Below are positions 42,479-60,671 of a stretch of 64,000 bases of DNA, one piece after another (positions within the stretch are counted from its first letter, which is position 1; every line of letters begins with the position of its first letter). The notes beneath the pieces are model-generated. The model searched no databases. It was not told where the DNA came from and saw nothing but the letters and a program-made list of their open reading frames with translations. The position numbers were made by a program, and so were the translations under genes. Source of the stretch: Schistosoma mansoni (Eukaryota > Platyhelminthes > Trematoda > Strigeidida > Schistosomatidae); contig NW_017386115.1 in NCBI RefSeq assembly GCF_000237925.1, positions 1-64,000 of the forward strand. The letters run 5' to 3'.

Positions 42479-43321
42479 GTGTCCCACGTCGAGTTGAAAC
42501 GTGATCTGGTACGGATGCATGACCGAAAGCCTTCAGTTAAGCAAGTCCACTTAAACAACGTGGTCAGCATCCAATATCGAACACTTAGAAAGCTATTGAT
42601 TTTGAGGAATTATTTACAGCTACAACCTCAACACACACAAAAGAATAAGCAAGATCTTCAAATACAACACGGACAACAACCCAAAGACACTTATAGAGAA
42701 ACTGTGGAGGATGTAGAAACATTCACGTACCTGGGAAGCATCATTGATGAACAAGGAGGATCGAATGCAGATGTAAAGGCGAGGGTTGAAAAAGCAAGGG
42801 CAGCATTTCTTCAACTGAAAAACATATGGAACTCAAAACAACTCTCAACTAACTTCAAAGTGAGAATCTTTAATACGAACGTCAAGACAGTCCTACTGTA
42901 TGGAGCTGAGACGTGCAGAACTACTATAACCATCTTCAAGAAGGTACAAGTATTTATAAACAGTTGTCTACGCAAAATACTCAACATCCATTGGCCGGAT
43001 GCTATCAGCAACAGGCTTCAGTGGGAGAGGACAAACCAGCTTCCAGCTGAAGAGGAAATTAGGAAACGACGTTGGAAGTGGATTGGACATACACTGAGGA
43101 AATCACTAAACTGCATCAAGAGGCAATCCCTAACTTGGAATCGTGGAGGGAAGCGGAAGAGAGGAAGGTCAAAGAACACGTCACGCCAAGAAATAGAAGC
43201 ACATATGAAAAGGTTGAATAGCAACTGGAAGGAACCGGAAAGAATTACTTTAGACAGAGTTGAATGGCGAACGCTGGTGAACGGCCTATGCTCTTCCACG
43301 AAGAGTGACAGGCGTAAGTAA
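42479..43321 (+). pseudogene. RTE-like LINE C-terminal region
   Basis: The longest open frame of the window (280 residues). [13 protein letters not shown] (~80-92), [24 protein letters not shown] (~135-146) and [12 protein letters not shown] (~192-203) are the standard C-terminal blocks of schistosome RTE proteins. It runs into the GTAA tail. No start or RT core is attached in frame. Confidence 0.85.
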
Positions 43322-43332
43322 GTAAGTAGTAA

Positions 43333-44640
43333 AAGGATGCCACCTTCTTTCCTGCATCTATCTGTCACTTCTTAAGTAGTGGTATCCGGATAGTTCTGGA
43401 ATAATGTTATAGTCATGTACTAGCCAAGTTACCGTCACAGCTACAATGGGTGGCTTTAATTTGTCCACTAATGCTCCCGGTTCATAGAATTTATTTCTTA
43501 GAGTACGAGCGTTGGCGTATAAAACTCCCAGGGAGACCGACCTATTCACACAGGTCTTGGTATCATTCGCTTCTAAGACCTGACTATTCGAAAACCCACT
43601 AAACAGTGGTTCTCCCCACCGTTTGGTTGACGGGCTTCTTGTTCGACAATTGCTTTCCTCCCTTTTCTTCTATCCTCAAGAGGCACATCAGGTTTTACTC
43701 GAACGTCGGTATTCTCGTGGCTACGAGCGCTACTTAAGAGAAGATCACGTTGCTTCTCTGACCCTAGGATTACCTTAAGGAGGCAAAATGGTCAGAGTTC
43801 AACACTGTCGTTGGCCCTCTTATCTATTCTAACCAATTTTTGATCTTAAATCCTCTAGAGTTATTCGATAAGATGCTACGGATGCTTCTCTAAATCATGG
43901 GCGTGTCTAATTTTTGGACTGGGATCGTTTGACTCCAACAAATAACTCACAATGGTATTCGATGAGATTAAATTCTTCTCAGTCACGCCAGGGAGGAGTC
44001 CTGCCTTACTATCAGAGTTTGGTAGTGTATTGTATGACTCAGAATACGAATTGAACAATAACTTGTTAACCAAGTGCGTATTACTTTTAGCTGTTTTTCA
44101 CTTCTTTTTTTCTATACTGCCGTCCACTTTTGATCACTCAGGACAGCCACACCTGGACTATTTGGGACGGTGACAGTTTTATTTGGGTCTTCAATTTCCA
44201 CTGGAGATGAATGAGTACCCATGTCAATACCAAGTCAAGCTTCACTCGTTTCATTTTTCCGTCAATCACAGTGGGGTGTTTAACGCATTCTGTAACAGCA
44301 CGTACAACACTGACACATTCTTTACTGTCAGTACTTGTGTTACCAGGGCAACCATCATCTTTCTTCTTACAGGCCAAAACTAGTAGGCTCATAGCCTCCC
44401 GGATTAGCAGCGTCTCATTTTGTGCAGAAAAGTATGAAAGTTAGGCTTCGAGCATCTTTCGTATGCTGTGGGACTTAAACGGATCTTATGGAACCACTTT
44501 TTACATTCATTACACTATAGTCCTTCAACCACGGGGAATAAACAGTTCAGCTGTCCACATTTATAAGTACCGCCAACCATTGTAATCCGATTAGGGTTTA
44601 GAACACAATATAAACACAAGTGTCAGAGTTAGTGAGAAAG
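43333..44640 (-). mobile_element. CR1-like LINE, 5' part
   Basis: Continuation of the interrupted element. The endonuclease N-terminus (NARTLRNKFYEPGALVDKLK, 43358-43549) is preceded, at higher coordinates, by a degenerate first-ORF region with a PHD-like CNECKKWFH motif near 44510. The 5' end at about 44640 lies ~270 bp before the PP2A start codon. Confidence 0.65.
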
Positions 44641-44907
44641 ACAGTACCACAAGACAAAGTTAAGCACAATTTCAAACCAAAAGTGCTTTTTGATGCAACG
44701 AGTACACAAAAGCAACGATAATCACAAGTACGAAATCAGTGCCCTTTTTGAAATCATCCAATTTTTACTTATTCGCCACCACAGTTTTAGATATTAGGTA
44801 ATGTAAGTTTGGTAGGTCTATGTTTTACAGTAATCATGTTCTGAATGTGAAGCATAGTTGTTTGAAATTACGTCGTGACGCGGTCATTACATAGTTCTGT
44901 TGGTGCG
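44641..44907 (+). promoter_or_regulatory. Probable promoter and 5' UTR of the PP2A gene
   Basis: This short stretch between the LINE and the ATG must hold the proximal promoter if there is no upstream exon. No TATA box is evident. A GC-rich TTACGTCGTGACGCGG near 44868-44884 resembles two CRE-type half sites; this is a weak inference. Confidence 0.25.
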
Positions 44908-52077
<7,170 letters not shown>

Positions 52078-52213
52078 TTTTCGTCCTGTCAAATCCTTTC
52101 TTCAATGCTTTTTTCACCAGCCTGTGAAAGTAGAGGATTGACCAACAAGTTATATAAGTTCGTGTTTTATCCGGTTAACATTGGCCTATGTGAACATTCA
52201 TGTGAGAAATAAA

Positions 52214-54169
52214 ACGTTTTGGAACTGTTCACTACTGCTACAGCAACGCCGATCTTCTGTTTAAATGTTACTGTCTCACTTTTTTTTCTCTTCCATTGTT
52301 TATATCTAACTATATATAAACACTAATAATGCCTTGCTAGCCTTTTTACCAGTTTATATAAATATGAGTAGACATACACACGAGTTATTTGAGCAAAACA
52401 ATTAATTGACTTATCTATGTCTACGAACTCTGTAAATTAGAAATAATGGTTAATTTTCTAGTCTTTTGAACGTAGAGACGTTTATTTTCTGGCTAACAGC
52501 AAATGCATACTTACATGAGTTGCACTCATGGATTTCTAGTATGCTTAATCTTATGAGTCTGTTATACCAACTTTAACTTTGCACAACTGTGTTTAGCTAT
52601 ACACCTAATACTTAAAAACGTATAAAAATAACAACACAGTATTCCATTAACAAGCAATTCAGATGGTTGAATTTTTCTGTTTTCATGTTAACAAACTTAT
52701 TAATTTCCGATTTGTATAGGCGTTTTACTGAAGTTCCTCACTCTATAGTATCTCATTTGTGTTTCTGAATCCGTTCACAAAACACTTAAAAAAGATTTCG
52801 TGCTATGATACATCGATCCACTATTTGTGGTTATTATCTATTATCCCCATTTAATTGATCACTGGATGTTAACTTTTCACACCATATGAAGATTTGTGAG
52901 ATTCGGCAGTTGTGTTCTCACCTCATAATCTGTGACACCGTTAATGATAAATAAATTTCCCCAACAGCATATTTTTTGATGTCTACATCATATGTTAATA
53001 TAGAGTTGCGAACAATTCGTTCAGTTTAAGCTAGTAGCTTGGTTCGAAAGTGTCTGTAGATCTAAGTTTTCGGAAACTTAAGGCCCTCAATTTTATGTCT
53101 GTTTGCTTGCTTAATGCTCAATGTATAATGGTGCAGATTTACTCGTGTCAATGTACAGAATCTTAGGACCTGTGTACTAAGATTATTCTGGATAGATATT
53201 GACCAACTATTTTATCATCTCTTGAGGGCATTGCCGCCGTATTGTAGGACAATCAAGTAAACAGTGCTGAGGTTGGATGTGTATTACCAGATAACTGCGA
53301 ATCAGTTGATGAGGATGCAGAACTCCAACAGGCACCTGAAACATGTTTTACATAGACTTGAGGCTGGTTAGTTCGGGTATTTGAAAGATGTGTAAGAGTA
53401 CCAAGATACTACAACCCCTTTTACTGTCCAGTGTTATCAGGATAACCTATGACCGTAACAAGGAACGATAGGTTTTATTGTTTCATAGGCTTCCCTAGTA
53501 AACGTTATGGTTAGCTGGTAAACTAATCAGAACGAAGTGTACAAATTACAGTCTGTTAATTTCTTTTGTCAATTAGATTCACTAGTGCTCAATAGTTGTA
53601 GCTGTCCACTCATTAACTTTTCTCTCACGTTTTATTATCTGGCGATCTGTTAAGGTAAAACTTGAAATAACATCATACTCATGCTTACTGTCTCTTTTTG
53701 TCAGCAGATTCTAAAGTACTGCTTGGTTTTTTTTAAGAGGACTATTGATCTTTACAAGCGAATAGTCGTAGGCTTTTCTATCCACCGAAAGGTTGATAAC
53801 TGGTGGGTTTCCGATCTATTTAAGCTTCGTAACTACCAATGAAATTAAATGTTCATATACGTAGCAACAAAATTTATTGTATTTCAGCCTGTCAATACTA
53901 AATTTTGTTAATGTTTTAAAATTATGATTTGTAAGATAAAACCGGATTTACACTTAAGATAAGTAAATGCTAATTCCGTCATCTAAATTGATACAACTAT
54001 GAAGGTGAGGTCACAGTATTTAAATTATACATTTTGCCGGAAAAGAAATTAAAAGCGATGATATCCAGCTGTTCGTTATCATAATTGTATCCTGGGTAAC
54101 TTTTGAGAACTATTAATTTACTGATATTATATATATTCCTATTGTATAACTGTTCAGTAACTAGATTAT
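52214..54169. other. Intergenic, no gene seen
   Basis: About 2 kb downstream of PP2A without recognisable exon or repeat. Confidence 0.4.
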
Positions 54170-54560
54170 GTGTATCTTTATTCCTCTTATTATAAGCTTC
54201 ATTTTGACCTAGAGACTATTGTGATACGATTTACTTAAATTATACTCAGTTCATTGATCACAGTCTTCCATGATCACAGCCAATTTTTAGCTTGATCTTG
54301 TGTAATTGTTATTCCCTATTTTATTGTGTGATGTAGTCCGTTTGGCTTGTATATAAACCAATTATGTTTGAAATAAATGATTCTTATAGTAGGATATGTT
54401 ATTGGTGTTCTGGACTCGACTGGCTGGGTTGGAAGGGAAGATGACCAATAAGGACGCTAGGCTGCTCATAGTGGTCGAACGTCATTGGTTTGGCACAGTA
54501 CTAAGATTGTATAAGTCGTATTCCGATCAGCGAATAAGTCGTGTGATAATTAGCCGGACT
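54170..54560 (+). repeat. Unclassified dispersed repeat, copy 2
   Basis: Matches 15715-16090 through the ATTATAAGCTTCATTTTGACC start, CTTGTATATAAACC, and TGTTCTGGACTCGACTGGC followed by GACCAATAAG. Copy 2 is slightly longer. Nature unknown; LTR-like promoter features are possible. Confidence 0.5.
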
Positions 54561-55230
54561 TAAAGTCACAACAATAAGCTACACAATGTAGGAATTCGTA
54601 CGTACATACATCAGTTCAAGTTACCATACCACATTAACACAGAATCAATTGTCGATTCATATCCCATAGTGGTAGAAGTAGTAAGAGTATAAGCAGTAAT
54701 CGGAAAGATTAGGGTTTGAAGATGTTATTTAGGGAGTATAATTCAATGAAATAAATTTGGAAAGGGAAAAAACATGAGGAATTTAGGAGAGCATAAACAG
54801 TGGATTAACCTGCACTATTGCAAACGATTTTGAGCCATGTCATTCAAGGTCTCTAACCATCGGTTGATATCGTCTCGTAGATCCCAGCCCGGTAGTCTAC
54901 ACCTACCAACATGGCTCAGTCCACTTATCAGTGACTTCATGGATTTGTGCCATGTTTTGGTCTGGCCACCCCTAGCCTTCTTCCAACCTTCTCCTACACC
55001 ATAAAACATCACTCGCCAGGGCAGTCGGTGGTTGAGCATACGTGACACCTGTCTCAGCCTTCTCAATTGATGAAGTTTCACTACTCCATCAATTGATTTG
55101 CCATCCTTACCTAGTACCCGTTTCCTAACAATCACACTACTTATTCGGTGGTCCCAGGACATACGAGAAATGCCTCGAAGACACGTACGATCGAATGATG
55201 ATGTGTCATATACTACCGCCGACTGAAATA
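54561..55230 (-). mobile_element. 5'-truncated LINE fragment
   Basis: Minus-strand member of the PP2A-intron LINE family. The 115-residue frame 55162-54815 has RKRVLGKDGKSIDGVVKLHQ, GGQTKTWHKSMKSLISGLSH and WLETLNDMAQNRL. The 3' UTR (54561-54814) resembles that of 49370-49780. It is less decayed than the inverted arms but lacks RT. Confidence 0.75.
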
Positions 55231-55524
55231 GGGGATTCAGAGCAGTGAATTCTGACTCAGTGTTTTACAACTATCTTGCTGTCTTACCAGTTGCAATCTT
55301 GAGCACAGTCATTGACACACACACTTCTAAGACATTTCAAACTAAAATAGCAAAGTTGTCTAATGCCTAATGCTACTCCGAATCGGACAACATCCAGAAA
55401 ATTTTCATCACAACTACAGTATAAATAGAAATAATATAAAGCAATCTATATATATTTAATTTTGTTAATAACTATAAAATAATTGAGAACTCTGACTAAT
55501 AAACTGTATTTTTAAGTATACGCC

Positions 55525-55550
55525 TATTATTATTATTATTATTATTATTA
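55525..55550. repeat. (ATT)n microsatellite
   Basis: About eight ATT units. Confidence 0.85.
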
Positions 55551-55859
55551 GTAGTAGTATCAATTTGAGGTCAAACTCCCATACTCTATCATTAATAAGG
55601 TAACTCTTTCATAGATTTACAAATAATTTATTTGGAACCTACTTTTTAATGAAGACAAATTATTCACATAGAAACACATTTGTATCAATTTATGCATACA
55701 AAGTACACCGTTTTTAAATAATATCATAACCATGTTCATCAATATCCAACATATGGAACAGAAGTAATGGAATAATAACAATCTTCTTACTATGATAATC
55801 GACATCATTTTTAATAATACTGATAAGTAAACAGACGATTATTGTATCAGTTTCCATGA

Positions 55860-58800
55860 TCAAATTTGTAATACTTCAATATCAGTATCAATATTATCTA
55901 ATTGAGAAGTAGTGATATGATTGAATCGATTGTTATTATTATTAAAAGTTCTGTGTTCAATATTATTCAATGAGTTTCTATTATCAGTCATGTTGAATTC
56001 ATTTGATAGTTGATTAACTGTTTTATGAAATGTTAACCATGATGGACTTTTTGAAGTGAATAAATGATTTTTATCATTATCATTGTTATTTTCTTGATTA
56101 ATTCCTGTTTTATAGTTTGAATTGTGTGTATATTCATTGACAGTGTTATAATTGTTTCTCAATAGGATTTCATCATTAGAAGGTTGATGTATCACTTCCT
56201 GATATGTATAATAAGTGAATAAATGGAACAAAAGAACAAAATACAATATAAGTAGTATGGATGTACTTTTGTATAAAGAATTTATAAGACTTATAAACTG
56301 CTTTTATTGCCTTTTTTTCATCCTGGCATACCGCAATGGTACAAATGACAATCGTCAATATAAGTAATAATTATGTGGTATTTCGAGTTTGTGGATCAGA
56401 TTTTCTTGCATATATTTTACAGCTATGATAACTTCATAAAACAGTGTTATTATAATCGTCTCACAGAAATTTATTGATGTGAAAAAACTGTCGTTCAATA
56501 ACTATTGTTAATAATACTATTTTATTTATAAGCTATTTTCTTAGGGGACCACACCACGAGCCTTTCATTTGTAGGTATAATCCGCAAGGCAATGGAGGGA
56601 AGTCAGGAGATGCAGTCCCATGGTAACCTGTGACCAACGATTGGTTCGTACGCCGTTTGTTCCTTCAGGATTCTGGAGCCCATGTTCACCGTTGGTTTGG
56701 AATAGGGGTTTTCCAACTCCCCTTGGGTGGACCCTCCGTATCCACTAACCCCGGTAAAGAGCCACACAATCGCTTATTGTCCTCTCAATTTCGCAAACAA
56801 CACCGGTGCCGCGAGGAGGCAGTGAGTAGGAATTCCGTGGAAGTAGTTGTATGAACGTGGCCGTGTGAGAGCGATTCGAGAGGGAGAGCTGACTCTCCCC
56901 ACTCTCAGCCGTACGAGGGCATATGAGGGTAAAATTTTCATAGGGACATACTTATTATTGATAGGTGAATCTAGGTGAGCTTTGAACTAATTAAACGAGA
57001 AGCATAAGTGAATTATTTGCTTATTAAAGATCACCGACTACATCTTCCTATTTTAGTAATTTTAGATATCTACATATACGTATCAGTCGTACAATTTAGG
57101 CTCCCATTAACGTTTTGTCTTTTTCCTTTGCATAGCTACATGGTCAAGTTTAAATAAAAGGATAAGAAATAAATTCCTCTGAAAAAAAGAAACAGAGTAT
57201 TATGTCAGAATGAATTCCTTCAGTTAAATAAGAATATTAAGCTTAGTAAATCCTACTTATTCATTTATTCTATGGATTATCTTCAGATGTATACAACTTT
57301 AAATTAGTAACGATCATTATTAAAATAAACTAATAGACCCAAGAGATGTTTATATAGATGAGAAAGTCCAGATCAATTTTGAAGACAACGGGGAGGTAGG
57401 TCAGTTTGGGAAATTGATTTATTAAAACAAAAATGGGAATAATTATGTAATAAATATTGCTGTAATTATAGAAATTTCTATTGGTTGTTATGCAATATTG
57501 AACTCAAAATACAAAAAAAATACATCACATTATTATCGGTTATCAAATGATACCTTTATTCATTTACAATTAGAAGGATAACAAAATGAATGGATAGAGC
57601 ACCAATTCACTTGAATAATTCTCTTCAATCTATCGTAGACTAAAATGTTAGATATCAACTTATTTCGAGAATTAACTGATTTACCTTTCCACTGTTTATA
57701 TTTCATAGTCAGTTCTTTGTAATCATTAATATTTTCTTGTTTGAAATAGAGTACTCTAAACGGATACATTATTTCTTGAAGTTAAACTAATAGTAGGTCC
57801 TGGGTTCGAATCTCACGAGGCGGGGTCGTGGATGCGCACTAGTGAGGAGTTCCATAATAGGACGAAACGGCCATCCAGTGCTTTCAGGTTTTCAATGGTG
57901 ATCTGGTTGCAATGGACTCATTATTTGAACTATAAAATTACTGAAATCTCCACAAAACCCCTTTATTGTATTTTTAAGATGGTAATCTTGGAAGTTAATT
58001 CTTTATCGAAAATTAACTGAAGCGTAAAATTCGAATGATTTCATTGTAACTTAGTGTTTATTGCTAAAACTAAGTTATAGGTTTAGTTCAATATAGTTTA
58101 ATAAATTCAAAGATGGAACAACTAATCAACCCACTTGGTATTAATTTGTAATAATTACAGTAACATAGAATTCTGTGCATTATGAATAAACTAAAAAAAA
58201 CATCTTACCGATGTTTCATTGACCTTATCCTTTATCGATCCAAATAAATCATTCCATAGTTCTTCTTCTCTTGTCTTTCCAGTACTAATTTTATAAGTGA
58301 CAAAATCACACAAAAATTAGAATAAATAGTAACTTAAATATGGTAAAAACTGTATTAAATCTACTTACAATTATTTGGTCACTGAATAGTTACCATGTCA
58401 TGTTTGTTTAGTACTTTAAACACTAATTAAATACCCTCGATTAAGTTGTAACGTATCTATCAGTTTAAGTAACCTAATTTCTCGTAGACTGTGTTTTGAT
58501 CTAAGCAGACTGGAGGTGGGTAGAAGGAAGCTATAAGCTTAAGTCTCTCGTTAAACTAATAGGTACTCATCAACACAGATTACCTGATGTCTTGAGGAAA
58601 CTGATGCTCCCTGTGAGACTCAAATCTTTTGCATTGTTTCGTAAATACTATCTCACATTACCTTTTTGAAATAATTTTATCTCACCACAACAAGTTAGTT
58701 AAGTTGTACGCAAAAACAAAAACAATTGAATAGGTTGTAGTGTAGTGAATGAGAACACAAGTGAGGTCAATCAAATGTATCGCAATACGAAATAACAGAA

Positions 58801-60382
58801 CATCTTAGCAAAATCTGAGAATCATACAAGTATTTTTTGATCCTTCTACAACATCACTTCATAATGTTTGTGAAGAAAAAATCAGTTTGATAGAAAGTTT
58901 TTATTCCAAAGCAATATCAGCTAGACAATCATTGCATAATGCTGAAATATGATAGAATTAAATCCTTGACATTTTATAGTGAACACACTTTATCTAAGAT
59001 ATCACTACATTTTATGGAGTAGGTAGGCTATAGTTATTAGTGGAAATGCTGTAATCCTACTTCGGTCTCATCAGCTGTATGCAGCTATACCCAACTTTAA
59101 ATACTCTCATTACAACTCAAATACAGTAACATTCACTTCAAAAACCGGGATATTATCCACCTGGCTACTACAGCATGATAAACACCGACTTTTTCATCGG
59201 ATATGATGTTTGTATCATTGTTAGTAAAGGTTTGAATTATCCTTTCCTGAATATTATTATTATTAGCTTTATTCAATATTATATTTTTGTACAATATAGA
59301 ATTCTCAGCACAAAGTACTTCAACAAGTTTCCGTTTCTTACTTCTTCGTCCTTCCTGACGATAAATATTGAGTGATCGCCAGTTAGAAGTTAGCAGCTCA
59401 GTCAATCGACATCTGGATAATGTACATTCTTCTCTCTGCATATTGCCAGCAACCACGATATCTCTGATTAGGCCTTCTGTAACCTTTACAGCGAAAGGTT
59501 TTACACTTTTCAGAAACGCACCTGAATAGGTTGTGCGATTAATAGGCATAATGATGTATTAAAACAAACGAAATTAGATAACTTGTTAAAATATCTAGAT
59601 GACAGGAACAGGTAGCCCAGATGTTTAAACAGGCCGCCAAAGATGGTCTACTTGCAAAAAAATAATCTTAACCCTTATTATTATTGATAAAATCATCATA
59701 TACATTCAGCAATTTAATGGTTCTTTAAACTCAGCAGATCAGTAACTAATGTGCTAGAATCTAAATAATTTAAAGTACTTGCTTCCAGTTCGAATATGAA
59801 CGTTAACACTGTGTTATTGTTATATTCATCTGACGAGTCCTAAACAGGACGAAATGGACTTTATTCCATTTGTTTCATAAGAATTATGATCAAGTAATCC
59901 CATTGAGGTGATACATGCAAGATACTTACAACAAAGAATGATTAAAATTCAATCCTGAATACAAAGAACGAGATTAGAAATGGATTAAAACTGTTTTCAC
60001 TTACTTATGATAAACTGAATTGTTTATGGGATTATGTAATAAGTTTGATTGTGATGAAATAGGATTGTCATAATGTTTATTGTTTATTTCCTTTTTATCA
60101 ATTTCTTGAAGGGTTTGTATTAAATGTTTTTTATATTTTCTTTCTTCGATTTTATTTTTAGTCATTTCTTTTATGTTTTTCCTATCTGTATTACTTTCAT
60201 GATTCATTTTAGTAGTAGTATATATATGATTTTCATAAGTTAATTCATTTTCTTTAGAGTTTAAATCAAGTTGAATTGAATGATTATGTTTACTCATTTC
60301 ATTGTGATTAATGGAAAGATCATTAGTTTGCAGTTTTCCGGTTAATTCATTCATTAATTTCACTTCGGTATCATTGTTATTA
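55860..60382 (-). CDS. Asparagine-rich protein of unknown function, C-terminal exons (partial)
   Basis: Three exons fit in phase: 60382-60005 (start uncertain; ends phase 2 at a strong GTAAGTG donor), 58284-58209 (phase 2 to 0) and 56198-55860 (phase 0, TGA). Together they give about 263 residues. The first exon is hydrophilic and Asn/Lys/Glu-rich. The second reads TGKTREEELWNDLFGSIKDK with a VNETS end. The third is again Asn-rich and ends DTDIEVLQI. No domain, signal peptide or membrane segment is visible in these exons. I do not recognise the family. Upstream exons are probably above 60660, separated by a SINE at 60425-60659. The terminal exon has a good pyrimidine-rich acceptor. The VLQI end could be a PDZ ligand, but that is speculation. 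Confidence 0.55.
56540..56870 (-). repeat. (AATA)-tailed repeat family, upstream half
   Basis: Matches the higher-coordinate half of 47165-47620 (CCCATGGTAACC, TGACCAACGATTGGTTCGTA, CTGGAGCCCATG) at roughly 85% by eye; the tailed end is absent. It lies in the last intron of the Asn-rich gene. Confidence 0.65.
57566..57776 (-). CDS. Possible terminal exon, unknown
   Basis: A 69-residue reverse-strand frame ending at TGA directly overlapped by AATAAA (TGAATAAAGG). It is basic and hydrophilic, with three cysteines in its last 15 residues (WCSIHSFCYPSNCK). A possible phase-1 acceptor (TTCAAG) lies at 57775-57780. It could be an alternative 3' end of the Asn-rich gene or a separate gene; nothing resembles a known family. 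Confidence 0.25.
57792..57966 (+). mobile_element. Hammerhead SINE, 5'-truncated
   Basis: Plus-strand copy starting at the B box (GGTCCTGGGTTCGAATC) and running to the CACAAAACCCCTT tail. The ribozyme reads GTGAGGA for CTGAGGA, losing the conserved C, while GAAA and the AUC cleavage triplet remain. Confidence 0.85.
59133..59549 (-). CDS. Unidentified ORF, 138 residues
   Basis: Starts with ATG and stays open for 138 codons, long for this AT-rich DNA. A middle part has mixed composition (REECTLSRCRLTELLTSNWR and a basic RRSKKRKL); the last third is Asn-rich. Alternatively, an acceptor at CCTATTCAG (ending about 59511) opens a different frame with CVSEKCKTFRCKGYRR, which would follow the 60005 donor in phase 2 but stops after ~40 codons. 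I cannot decide between an intronic single-exon gene, an alternative exon and chance. Confidence 0.25.
   Translation of the reverse strand: MPINRTTYSGAFLKSVKPFAVKVTEGLIRDIVVAGNMQREECTLSRCRLTELLTSNWRSLNIYRQEGRRSKKRKLVEVLCAENSILYKNIILNKANNNNIQERIIQTFTNNDTNIISDEKVGVYHAVVARWIISRFLK
59827..59870 (+). ncRNA. Isolated hammerhead-like core
   Basis: CTGACGAGTCC, loop TAAACA, GGACGAAA give a perfect core and stem II. TGGA/TCCA with loop CTTTAT could form a true stem III. I find no convincing stem I, and no SINE sequence surrounds it. It may be a remnant of another hammerhead-bearing element. Confidence 0.4.
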
Positions 60383-60424
60383 CTATTTGTTCGGTTGATA
60401 TTTTTGTTTAACAAAACAGAAATA

Positions 60425-60659
60425 ACAGAAAGGGGTTTTTGTGGATATTATAGTAAATTAATAGTTGAGATCATGAGTCAATTAAAGCTAGACCACCATG
60501 GAAAAACTTGAAGTACTGAACGACCGTTTTGTCCTATTGTGGGACTCCTCAGCAGTGCACATCCACGATCTCACCCTGTGAGATTCGAACCTAGGATCTA
60601 TCGGTCTTGTGAGCGAACGCTTATCCTCTAGCTTCAATTGACTCATGATCTCAACTATT
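60425..60659 (-). mobile_element. Foldback hammerhead SINE with perfect TSD
   Basis: Flanked by the 12-bp duplication AAAACAGAAATA (60413-60424 and 60660-60671). The body is reverse-strand: tail, ribozyme, B box (AGGTTCGAATCTC type) and A-box region. A ~33-bp piece of the tail is repeated in opposite orientation at the far end (60629-60659), so the ends pair. The ribozyme has ACAAAA for ACGAAA. It sits next to an exon of the Asn-rich gene. Confidence 0.85.
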
Positions 60660-60671
60660 AAAACAGAAATA

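Larger units (their letters stand above)
40436..43332 (+). mobile_element. RTE-like LINE nested in the CR1-like LINE
   Basis: About 2.9 kb running from a GC-richer 5' region to a GTAAGTAAGTAAGTA tail. The CR1 reading on both sides joins as ..GGILLY|IANNLNVRS.., which fixes the insertion point. An A-rich duplication (TAAAAAG and TAAAAGG) flanks it. Endonuclease, RT and C-terminal regions are present in broken frames. Confidence 0.8.

Noticed and set aside
42479-43321. The longest open frame of the window as a host gene
   Set aside because: It is the C-terminal region of an RTE LINE followed by the GTAA tail.
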